From the NCBI GenBank assembly GCA_013076295.1, contig RQOL01000479.1:186001-250000 (forward strand): 64,000 nucleotides of DNA, written 5' to 3'. This DNA is from Sanderia malayensis (taxonomy: Eukaryota; Cnidaria; Scyphozoa; Semaeostomeae; Pelagiidae). The position numbers were made by a program, and so were the translations under genes. The notes beneath the pieces are model-generated. The model made no database searches and was not told the origin of the DNA. It was given only the letters and a program-made list of their open reading frames with translations. How positions within the stretch are numbered: the first letter of the stretch is position 1; each line of letters starts with the position of its first letter. Positions 11,089-22,053 of this stretch are shown here, piece by piece.

Positions 11089-11250
11089 CTAACCGGGGGC
11101 CCGGGCGCGACGCTCCCTCCCTGGAGCCCCCCAAGCAACAAAAGTTTAATGTGGTTGGCGCGCTTCGCGCGCTGCATTCTCTAGCGCTCATGCCCTTAGA
11201 TACATACCTACATACATGCATACATACATACATACATACATACTTACATA
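11089..11250 (+). repeat. B2 core (type II) and ACAT tract, copy 1
   Basis: B2 is 11089-11195, starting CTAACCGGGGGCCC and ending GCGCTCATGCCC. (ACAT)n follows with one TTAC interruption just before the palindrome. Confidence 0.85.
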
Positions 11251-11288
11251 CTAGGAAGGCTGGCGCGCTTCGCGCGCCACCTCCCTAG
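11251..11288 (+). repeat. P: 38-bp GC-rich palindrome ending in CTAG, copy 1
   Basis: The left arm is CTAGGAAGGCTGGCGCGC, the loop TTC and the right arm GCGCGCCACCTCCCTAG. The arms pair except for one mismatch and one bulge. The inner 17 nt (GGCGCGC-TTC-GCGCGCC) form a perfect hairpin, followed by six bases, CTAG and then T. That layout is the textbook 3' end of a Helitron (hairpin, short spacer, CTRR, insertion before T). Confidence 0.8.
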
Positions 11289-11765
11289 TGTGTTGGCCTT
11301 GCTGTGAGGGGAACAGCGATTTTGAACAAAAGTGGGGTGGGTTTCTGTTGTTTTGGACTTTGATCTGAGTGGGACAGCGATTTTCAACAAAAGTCTGGTG
11401 GGTTTCAGTTGTTTTGGCCTTCGATCTGAGTGGGACAGCGATCTTTAAAAAAAGTGGGGTGGGTTTCTGTTGCTTTGACCTTCGATCTGAGTGAGACAGC
11501 GATCTTCAACAAAAGTGGGTGGGTTTCAGTTGTTTTGGCCCTCGATCTGAGTGGGACAGCTATCTTAAACAAAAGTGGGGTGGGTTTCTGTTGTTTTGGC
11601 CTTCGATCTGAGTGGGACAGCTATTTTAAACAAAAGTGGGATGGGTTTCTGTTGTGTTGGCCTTCGATCTGAGTGGGACAGCGATCTTAAACAAAAGTGG
11701 GGTTGGTTTCTGTCGTTTTGGGCTTCGATCTGAGTGGGACAGTGATCTTCAACAAAGTGGGATGG
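11289..11765 (+). repeat. D array 1: 61-bp tandem repeat, about 7.7 copies
   Basis: The monomer contains CGATCTGAGTGGGACAGCGA and GGGTGGGTTTCTGTTGTTTT. The first monomer is truncated and diverged (starting GTGTTGGCCTTGCTGTGAG) and the last ends at AACAAAGTGGGATGG. Monomers are individually recognisable (for example copy 3 has GATCTTTAAAAAAAG and copy 4 has GAGTGAGACAG), which lets deletions be traced in later arrays. 61 is not a multiple of 3, so the open frames through it are not meaningful. Confidence 0.92.
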
Positions 11766-13710
11766 ACACGCAAAGTAATATACTTCCAGTTGAAATTATG
11801 CAAGTTTTATTAGTTCCATCTATTCACCGAACACACGGTCCACAGAATCCCTGAGCCCCGGTTTCCATTCCAGGTTGTTCCAGGTCTATGTTTTCCCGTG
11901 ATGCGAGAAATCCACCACTTTATTCAGCGTGGCAGAAACACCTGAACTCAAAACCCACGTAGAGAAGAAGCTCCGTTAACAATACATCAGGTTTCTGAAA
12001 AACATCAGAAAACCATTGCGAATGAATTGATCCACTGGATTTGAGATTTTGATTAAAAAATAAAGAATTTAAAAAATACAGATTAAGTCTCTCCCGAGAA
12101 CACGGTGCATGTAATCCCGAGCCCCGTTTGCCATTCCAAGTTGTTTCGGGTCCATGTTTTTCCCAATGCACAAATTTCAGAGCTATTTAGCCAGTGTGGT
12201 AGAAACGCCCCAACTCGAACCCCACGCAGAGAAGCTTTTTGAAAAAGCATAAGATTTGTGAGTACTTAATATCAGAAAACAGAATTTGATTGAATTTATT
12301 AATTTCATTCAAGATTGCAACTAAATAATATACAATTTTAATACAACAGATGGCACTCAATAACGCATGTCTACAACTACACGAATTCCTTGAAAGCAAT
12401 ACAGAAGCCCATTATGAAAATTTTAGAAGGGCCCCGAAGTTGAATACTTCTAAACACCCAGGCACCAGTCGAAATTGAATATATAGAAGCGTTTTTAAAT
12501 ACAGCAGATCATGAAAGTTTTTAAATAACTCACTCACATATTTCACAGGCCAAAATCCACAACTTTTTGCTTTGAATAGCTAATCAAGCTCAGTGGCAGG
12601 CACTTTTAGAATCCACGTGGAATTGAAGCAACCTTTTCAGGGTTTATCTGACCCAGAAAGAAAGTGGTGTGCTTGAAAGATGAAATCGCAATGTTAGCCT
12701 GCGGATGGCAAGTCGGCAATAGTAATTCAGCAAAATAGCGTTTGGGCAACTCCACGTGTTCAGAACGCCTTCGGTTCAGTGAAATCCCGAAATTGCTGTT
12801 TCTGAAATTCATGAGTTACATCGTTGTATCCAAACCTGTTCTTATAAAAGCAAAATTTGATCATTCATCGGTTTAGTATTCGATTTGACATAGTGGAGAT
12901 TTGTAAAGCAAAGAATAATTTAGAAATTTAGAGCGCACAAAAATTTCTATAAACCAGCTCATCAGAATATCTTGAAAACACGATAAGAAGGATACAAAGA
13001 AGTTTAGTAAAGGCAATTAGAAACAACTTAGCCACTTACCAGTTAAATCCTGAAGCTTTTAGTTGGAAATCTCGAGTAAAATGGCAGCAAAAATAAAACA
13101 GCCATCCAACAAAATAAATCCATTCGGTTTGCCTGGCCTGCCCAGCCCATCCCAAAAATTCGAAAATGAAAAATCAAGTGCACACTTTCCTTTCCTCGTC
13201 AACAAAGGACGCAAATGGATAAGTGCGAAACGTAACAGGGTTTCATTGTTTCGAAAAGGCTTGGCAACGCAAAACAACGCACGATCGATCTTTACAGAAA
13301 CATAACATCATCCAGACGCCGTAATGGTCAGGGTGTCGCCGAGCACAACACGTTTTGTTCGATTCAAAAGCTTCAGTACGCGACAAAGCTTTGGACACGT
13401 CCCCCGGCACGCAAAACAAAAGGCGAAAGAACAGCACACACTCCATCCTCTCACACGAAAGAGAAAGGCCTCATTACGGGAAAACAAAGGGCGAAATATT
13501 TTCGAAGCAGAAAATGGGAAATATCTCTAAAACGATAAGGAATTTAAAAAAATAAAATAATTTCTAGGCTTGTCCAGTGGAAGGCGAAGACATCTAGGTG
13601 GTTTCGAAAAAGATTAAGCCAAGCAGAAAAACGGTAGAGGGGGACAACATTTGAGCACTGGAGCCTTTGAGCGCAACACCTTTGCCGCTGCGATTTTAGT
13701 ATTTATTGAC
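11766..13710 (+). repeat. E unit 1 (1.94 kb)
   Basis: A moderately AT-rich unit running from GACACGCAAAGTAATATAC to TTAGTATTTATTGAC. It holds an old internal tandem duplication of about 269 bp (near 11,829 and 12,098). Small frames recur in several copies: a plus-strand 80-codon frame at 13063-13305 (MEISSKMAAKIKQPSNK...) and minus-strand frames of 70 codons (12187-12399) and 68 codons (12606-12812). None resembles a family I know, and each is broken by single-base indels in at least one copy, so I treat E as non-coding satellite. Confidence 0.88.
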
Positions 13711-13880
13711 ATACATACATACATACATACATACCTACATACATACATACATACATACATACATACATACATACATGAGCCGGGTTCGGTTGCTTCGCTC
13801 CCTCCCCGGAGCCCGTCAAGTAAACAAAGCTTAATCTGGTTGGCGCGCTTCGCGCGCTGCATTCGCTTCCGCTCATGCTC
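13711..13880 (+). repeat. ACAT tract and B1 core, copy 2
   Basis: (ACAT)n spans 13711-13776 and B1 spans 13777-13880. B1 starts CATGAGCCGGG and ends GCTCATGCTC, the E-linked variant, where ends CATGAGC and GCTCATG form a perfect 7-bp inverted repeat. Confidence 0.88.
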
Positions 13881-16112
13881 ATACATACATACAATACATA
13901 CCCTACAATACATAACCTACAATACATACCCTACAATACATACCCTACTATACATACCATGCAATACATACCCTACAATACATACCCTACAATACATACC
14001 CTACAATAAATACCTGACAATACATACCTTACAACACATACCCTACATAACATACCCTAAAATACATACCCTACAATACATACCCTACCATAAATATCTT
14101 ACAATACATGCCCTACAATAAATACCCTACATTACATACCCTACAATACAAACCCTACGGTACATACCCTACAATACATACCATACAATACATAACCTAC
14201 AATACAAACCCTACAATACATACCGTACAATACATACCCTACAATACACACCCTATAATACATACCTTACAATGCATACCCTACAATACATACCCTACAA
14301 TACATACCTTACAACACATACCCTACATAACATACCCTAAAATACATACCCTACAATACATACCCTACCATAAATATCTTACAATACATGCCCTACAATA
14401 AATACCCTACATTACATACCCTACAATACAAACCCTACGGTACATACCCTATAATACATACTCTACAATAAATACCCTACAATACATACCCTACAATACA
14501 TACCCTACAATACATACCCTACAATACATACCCTACAATACACACCCTTCAATACATACCTTAAACTACATACCCTACAATAAGTACCCTACAATAAATA
14601 CCCTACAACACATACCCTACATAACACACCCTACTATACATACCCTACAATACATACCCTACAATACATACCCTACAATAAATACCATACAATACATACC
14701 CTACAATAAATACCCTACGATACATACCCTACAATACAAACCCTACTATAAATACCCTACTATAAATACCCTACAATACATACCCTACAATACATATCCT
14801 ACAATACATACCTTACAATACATACCCTACAATACATACCCTACAATACATACCCTACAATACCTACCCTACAATACATACCCTACAATACATACCCTAC
14901 AATATATACCCTACAATAAATACCCTACAATACATACCTTACAATAAATACCCTACAATAAATACACTACAATAAATACCCTATAATACATACCCTACAA
15001 TACATACCTTACAATGCATACCCTACAATACATACCCTACAATACATACCTTACAACACATACCCTACATAACATACCCTAAAATACATACCCTACAATA
15101 CATACGCTACCATAAATACCATACAATACATACCCAACAATAAATACCCTACATTACATACCCTACAACACAAACCCTACGATACATACCCTATAATACA
15201 TACTTTACAATAAATACCCTACAATACATACCCTACAATAAATACCCTACAAAACATACCCTACAATACAAACCCTACTATGCATACCCTACAATACATA
15301 CCCTATAATAAATACCATACAATACATACCCTGCAATACATACCCTACATTACATACCCTACAATAATTACCTTACAATACATACCCTACAATAAATACC
15401 CTACAATACATACCCTACAATACATACCCTACAATACATACCCTACAATACATACCCTATAATACATACCCTACATAACATACCCTACAATACATACCCT
15501 ACAATACACACCCTACAATACATACCCTAAAATACATACCCTACAATACATACACTACAATACATACCCTACAATACATACCCTACAATACATACCCTAC
15601 AAAACATACCCTACAATAAATACCCTACAATACATACCCCACAATACATACCCTACATACATACCCTACAATACATACCCTACAATACATAACCTACAAT
15701 AAATACCCTACAATAAATACCCTACAATACATACCCTACATAACATACCCTACTATACATACCCTACAATACATACCCTACAATACATACCCTACAATAA
15801 ATACCATACAATACATACCCTACAATAAATACCCTACAATACATACCCTACAATACATACCCTACATACATACCCTACAATACATACCCTACAATACATA
15901 CCCTACAATACAAACCCTACAATAAACACCCTACAATACATACCCTACAATAAATACCCTACAATAAATACCCTACAATAAATACCCTACAATAAATACC
16001 CTACAATACATACCCTACAACACATACCCTACATAACATACCCTACAATAAATACCATACAATACATACCCTACAATAAATACCCTACAATACATACCCT
16101 ACAATACATACT
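13881..16112. repeat. M block 2 (about 160 copies)
   Basis: Variants are CA-to-AA (ATAAATACC), TTACAAT, AACACAT and others. A recognisable run containing CCATAAATATCTTACAATAC appears at about 14,086 and again 280 bp (20 monomers) later. A diverged third copy lies 742 bp (53 monomers) further on. Confidence 0.93.
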
Positions 16113-17576
16113 ATACGGCGCAACATTTCTAAAGAAAGTAAAGGCGGGAGGTCGGATCTTCCCCCATGGCAATCGACCGCCCAGCGCCCACCCTGCCGCC
16201 CCCCTGAAAGGCGAAGGTTGATAGCTTCAGTGTGAAGTTTGAAAAAAAAAGTTGCCTTCAAAAATTTAATCAATCCTGGAAAACTTAAACTCAATCTCTA
16301 ATAAAAATTATATCAAACTGTAGCTAAGAAAAAAGCGAATCCGATAAAAATATTCACATTTCTTAACAGTGTTGTTTTGAATTTTAAGCGAGTATTTAGT
16401 GCAGCCCAACAACAAAGCCTTGAAAAACTTTATTCATCAGCCAACTTTAAAGACACAAAAATTCCCCTAACTTGGTCAAACTTTGTCCATTTTAACTCAA
16501 ATTACACCAACATGAAGCTTATACATTGGCGAATAAGTATCGAAAGTAATTGGGTGCATTTGAAATGCTTTTCCCAATTTTAGTTGTACATTTTTGAAGT
16601 CCAAGACATGATTTTCTTGATCAAAAATAGCCGTGAAATCAAAACCCTGCAAAAAATAGCAATTGAAACACGATTCACCAACTTTCAAATTCAATTAGCA
16701 TGACCAATTTTTGTCCTACACACCGCACGAAAATATCAACATGAAGCTAATAGCTTGGCGAACATTTATCGAAAGTATTTGGGTGAAAAAAACAAAGTTT
16801 TGGGAGTTTAAAAATTAATTTTCGCAAGTGCAAAACCCACGCGTGTTGCGTGAAATTTTCGTGTTTTCCAGCAAAACCCAATCTCGGCTAAAAGTGTCCA
16901 AAAACAGAGGAAAATCAACAAAACAAAAAAAACAATGCCATATAATTTTAGTTATTGTGTCAATAAACAGTTGTCGAAAGTTTAAATGGAGAAAATCGGC
17001 CCAGAACGACCCGAGAAAATCAAAATTGTCTTCGTGTTTTGGTTAGGCCCTCGAGCCGAAAGAAAAACGTGAGGTGAAAAAAAACAAAACTTGTGCTATT
17101 TTCAGCCAAAAACAATTGAATAAAGGAAATACCTTGAAATAATTGTTCACCAATTGTCTCCACAGGTCTTGACAACAATTGACACGTCTTTACAATTGAT
17201 TTCCGGCACGTATTCACGTTTAAACCCGAGCAACTTGCCGCCCGTTCAACCGAAAAAACACGTGCTTCTCCCTGCTCGTTTTGCATCTCATTAACTCCGT
17301 CCTCGGAACTTTCTAGAAGGTCGGAACACAAAATTGGCCATAACTCCCGAACCGCTGGGGTTAGAAATTAGCGGAAAGCTTTAGTTTCATGAACACAACG
17401 CAGCGATCATTTCCATACCAATTTGCACCCTTATTGACCCCCAGGAAAAAAGCCTTTGAGTGGCAACGCCCGCTCCTTTGATCCCATTGTTTTTTCGAAC
17501 GTCGATTGTTCAACAAACAATAGCCCATTGTTTAGAGTCGGCGGGTCACGTGTCGACGTAGATTATATAATAGAGA
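16113..17576 (+). repeat. A module 2 (long form, 1.46 kb)
   Basis: Layout: a short border ACGGCGCAACATTTCTAAAG; a C-rich linker with four C-runs at 16180-16204; an AT-rich body; an internal 229-bp duplication (CATGAAGCT at 16511 and 16740); a CAATTG cluster at 17113-17198; the words CACGTG and GTCGACGTAG; then GATTATATAATAGAGAC next to B2. A plus-strand 68-codon frame (16377-16583) and a minus-strand 103-codon frame (17020-17331) recur in other A copies but match no family I know and vary in length between copies. Confidence 0.88.
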
Positions 17577-17580
17577 CTAG
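17542..17580 (+). promoter_or_regulatory. Conserved CACGTG plus TATA-like box upstream of B2
   Basis: GGTCACGTGTCGACGTAGAT is followed by TATATAATAGAGAC and CTAG. The ATTATATAAT core is self-complementary and present in 13 of 14 A modules (the chimeric copy has TAGTATATATAG). CACGTG is kept in the type I copies but is CACCTG in most type II copies. The layout resembles an E-box and TATA promoter driving B2/ACAT/B1/M, but no transcript evidence is available. It could equally be a Helitron-like terminus on the other strand. Confidence 0.3.
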
Positions 17581-18090
17581 CCGGGGGAACTCGCTACGCT
17601 CGCTTCCCGGAGCCCGTCAAGTACAAAAAGTTTAATGTGGTTGGCGCGCTTCGCGCGCTGCATTCGCTCCCGCTCATGCCCATACATACATACACACCTA
17701 CATACATACATACCTACATACATACATACATACATACATACATACAAACATACATACATGGGCCGGGTTCGGTCGCTTCGCTCCCTCCCCGGAGCCCGTC
17801 AAGTAAACAAAGCTTAATCTGGTTGGCGCGCTTCGCGCCCTGCATTCGCTTCCGCTCATGCCCATACATGCATACATACATACATACATACATACATACA
17901 TACATACATACATACATACATACATACATACATACATACATACATACATACATGAGCCGGGTTCGGTCGCTTCGCTCCCTCCCCGGAGCCCGTCAAGTAA
18001 ACAAAGCTTAATCTGGTTGGCGCGCTGCGCGCGCTGCATTCGCTCCCGCTCATGCCCATACATACATACATACATACATACATACATACC
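17577..18090 (+). repeat. B2, ACAT, B1, ACAT, B1 block, copy 2
   Basis: B2 17577-17681 (type I, CTAGCCGGGGGAACTCGC). ACAT 17682-17759. B1 17760-17863, with the right hairpin arm altered to CGCCC. ACAT 17864-17953. B1 17954-18057, with loop CTG instead of CTT. Then a short ACAT run. Confidence 0.88.
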
Positions 18091-20202
18091 CTACAATACA
18101 TACCCTACGATACATACCCTACAATAAATACCCTACAATACATACCCTACAATACATAACCTACAATACATACCTTACAATACATACCCTACAATACATA
18201 TCTTACAATACATACCCTACAATAAATACCCTACAATACATACCCTACAATAAATACCCTACCATACATACCCTACAATACATAACCTACAATACAAACC
18301 CTACAATACATACCCTACAATACATACCCTACAATACATACCCTACGATACATACCCTACGATACATACCCTACGATACATACCCTACAATACATACCCT
18401 ACAATACATACCCTACATAACATACCCTACTATACATACCCTACATAACATACCCTACATAACATACCCTACTATACATACCCTACATAACATACCCTAC
18501 TATACATACCCTACAATACATACCCTACAATGCATACCCTACATAACATACCCTACAATACATACCCTACAATACATACCCTACAATACATACCCTACAA
18601 TACATACCCTACAATACAAACCCTACAATACATACCTTACAATACAGACCCTACAATACAAACCCTACAATACATACCCTACAATACATACCTTACAATA
18701 CATACCTTACAATACATACCTTATGATACATACCCTGCCATACATACCCTACAATACATACCTTACAATACATACCTTACAATACATACCTTACGATACA
18801 TACCCTACGATACATACCCTACAATACATACCCTACAATACATACCTTACAATACATACCTTACAATACATACCCTACGATACATACCCTACAATAAATA
18901 CCCTACAATACATACCCTACAATACATAACCTACAATACATACCTTACAATACATACCCTACAATACATATCTTACAATACATACCCTACAATAAATACC
19001 CTACAATACATACCCTACAATAAATACCCTACCATACATACCCTACGATAAATACCCTACAATACATACCCTACAATACATACCCTACAATACATACCTT
19101 ACAATACATACCTTACAATACATACCTTACGATACATACCCTACGATACATACCCTACGATACATACCTTACAATACACACCCTACAATACATACCTTAC
19201 AATACATACCCTACAATACATACCCTACAATACATACCCTACAATACATACCTTACAATACATACCTTACAATACATACCTTACAATACATACCCTACGA
19301 TAAATACCCTACGATACATACGTTACAATACATACCTTACAATAGATACCCTACAATACATACCTTACATAACATACCCTACAAAACATACCCTACAATA
19401 CATACCCTACCATACATACCCTACCATACATACCCTACAATACATACCCTACAATACATACCTTACAATACATACCTTACAATACATACCTTACAATACA
19501 TACCCTACGATACATACCCTACAATACATACCTTACAATACATACCTTACAATACATACCTTACGATACATACCCTACGATACATACCCTACAATACATA
19601 CCCTACAATACATACCTTACAATACATACCTTACAATACATACCTTACGATACATACCCTACGATACATACCCTACGATACATACCTTAGAATACATACA
19701 CTACAATACATACCTTACAATACATACCCTACAATACAAACCCTACAATACATACCCTACAATACATACCTTACAATACATACCTTACAATACATACCTT
19801 ACAATACATACCCTACGATAAATACCCTACAATACATACCCTACAATACATACCTTACAATACATACCTTACAATACATACCTTACGATACATACCCTAC
19901 GATACATACCCTACGATACATACCTTACAATACATACCCTACAATACATACCTTACAATTCATACCCTACAATACATACCCTACAATACATACCCTACAA
20001 TACATACCTAACAATACATACCTTACAATACATACCTTACAATACATACCCTACGATAAATACCCTACGATACATACGTTACAATACATACCTTACAATA
20101 GATACCCTACAATACATACCCTACATAACATACCCTACAATACATACCCTACAATACATACCCTACCATACATACCCTACCATACATACCCTACAATACA
20201 CA
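18088..20202. repeat. M block 3 (about 151 copies)
   Basis: Rich in TTACAAT and ACGATAC variants arranged in blocks. A signature CGTTACAATACATACC at 19321 recurs at 20077, exactly 756 bp or 54 monomers apart, with about 300 bp of matching variant order on its left. Confidence 0.93.
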
Positions 20203-21666
20203 CTACGCCACATTTCTAAAGAAAGTGAAGGTGGGAGGTCGAATCTTCCCCCCTGCCACGCGACCGCCCGACGCCCACGCTGCCCCCCTGAAAGCCGCTT
20301 CCGAAAGTTGATAGCTTCGGTGTGAAGTTTGAAGAAAAAAGTTGCCTTCAAAAATTTAATCAATCCTGGAAAATTTAAACTCAATCTGTAATAAAAAATA
20401 TATCAAACTGTAGCTAAGGAAACAGCGAATCCGATAAAAATATTCACTTTTCTTAACAGTGTTGTTTTGAAATTTAAGGGAGTATTTAGTGGAGCCCAAC
20501 AACAAAGCCGTGAAAAAATTTATTCATCAGCCAACTTTAAAAACACAAAAATTCCCCTAACTTGGTCAAACTTTGTCAATTTTAACTCAAATTACACCAA
20601 CAGGAAGCTGATACCTTGGCGAATAAGTATCGAAAGTAATTGGGTGCATTTGAAATGCTTTTCGCAATTTTAGTTGTACATTTTTGAAGTCCAAGACATG
20701 ATTTTCTTGATCAAAAATAGCCGTGAAATCAAAACCCTGCAAAAAATAGCAATTGAAACACGATTCACCAACTTTCAAATTCAATTTGCATGACCAATTT
20801 TTGTCCTACACACCCCACGAAAATATCAACATGAAGCTAATAGCTTGGCGAACATTTATCGAAAGTATTTGGGTGAAAAAAACAAAGTTTTGGGAGTTTA
20901 AAAATTAATTTTCGCAAGTGCAAAACCCACGTGTGTTGGGTGAAATTTTCGTGTTTTCCAGCAAAACCCAATCTCGGCTAAAAGTGTCCAAAAACAGAGG
21001 AAAATCAACAAAACAAAAAAAACAATGCCATATAATTTTAGTTATTATGTCAATAAACAGTTGTCGAAAGTTTAAATGGAGAAAATCGGCCCAGAACGAC
21101 CCGAGAAAATCAAAATTGTCTTCGTGTTTTGGTTAGGCCCTCGAGCCGAAAGAAAAACGTGAGGTGAAACAAAACAAAACTCGTGCTATTTTCAGCCAAA
21201 AACAATTGAATAAAGGAAATACCTTGAAATAATTGTTCACCAATTGTCTCCACAGGTCTTGACAACAATTGACACGTCTTTACAATTGATTTCCGGCACG
21301 TATTCACGTTTAAACCCGAGCAACTTGCCGCCCGTTCAACCGAAAAAACACGTGCTTCTCCCTGCTCGTTTTGCATCTCATTAACTCCGTCCTCGGAACT
21401 TTCTAGAAGGTCGGAACACAAAATTGGCCATAACTCCCGAACCGCTGGGGTTAGAAATTAGCGGAAAGCTTTAGTTTCATGAACACAACGCAGCGATCAT
21501 TTCCATACCAATTTGCACCCTTATTGACCCCCAGGAAAAAAGCCTTTGAGTGGCAACGCCCGCTCCTTTGATCCCATTGTTTTTTCGAACGTCGATTGTT
21601 CAACAAACAATAGCCCATTGTTTAGAGTCGGCGGGTCACGTGTCGACGTAGATTATATAATAGAGA
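20203..21666 (+). repeat. A module 3 (long form)
   Basis: Almost identical to A module 2 over its right two thirds. The C-rich linker has lost one C-run (CGCCCACGCTGCCCCCC). The 68-codon plus frame (20467-20673) and the 103-codon minus frame (21110-21421) are both preserved. Confidence 0.88.
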
Positions 21667-22053
21667 CTAGCCGGGGGAACTCGCTATGCTCGCTTCCCGG
21701 AGCCCGTCAAGTACAAAAAGTTTAATGTGGTTGGCGCGCTTCGCGCGCTGCATTCGCTCCCGCTCATGCCCATACATACATACATACATACATACATACA
21801 TACCTACATACATACATACATACATACATACATACATACATACATACATACATACATACATACATACCTACATACCTACATACATACATACATACATACA
21901 TACATACATACATACATACATACATACATACATACATACATACATACATGGGCCGGGTTCGGTCGCTTCGCTCCCTCCCCGGAACCCGTCAAGTAGACAA
22001 AGCTTAATCTGGTTGGCGCGCTTCGCGCGCTGCATTCGCTGCCGCTCATGCCC
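21667..22053 (+). repeat. B2, ACAT, B1 block, copy 3
   Basis: B2 21667-21771. ACAT 21772-21949, the longest ACAT run in the window (178 bp, with three CCTAC interruptions). B1 21950-22053. Confidence 0.9.

Noticed and set aside
13881..14400. M as interstitial telomere repeats (contains CCCTA)
   Set aside because: The unit is 14 bp, not 6, and no CCCTAA runs occur. A subtelomeric location remains possible but is not shown by the sequence.
13881..16112. CRISPR-like regular repeats
   Set aside because: Repeats are directly adjacent with no unique spacers, in a eukaryotic context with introns.
17760..17863. B1 as a tRNA-derived SINE (GGGTTCGGTCGC resembles a Pol III box B)
   Set aside because: Only part of the box B consensus matches, no box A lies upstream at proper spacing, and no A-rich tail or target duplication is seen.
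21764..21949. Frames through ACAT encoding HTYI (plus) and MYVC (minus) repeats
   Set aside because: The tetranucleotide repeat is free of stops on both strands; no start context, splice signal or conserved non-repeat domain supports a protein.
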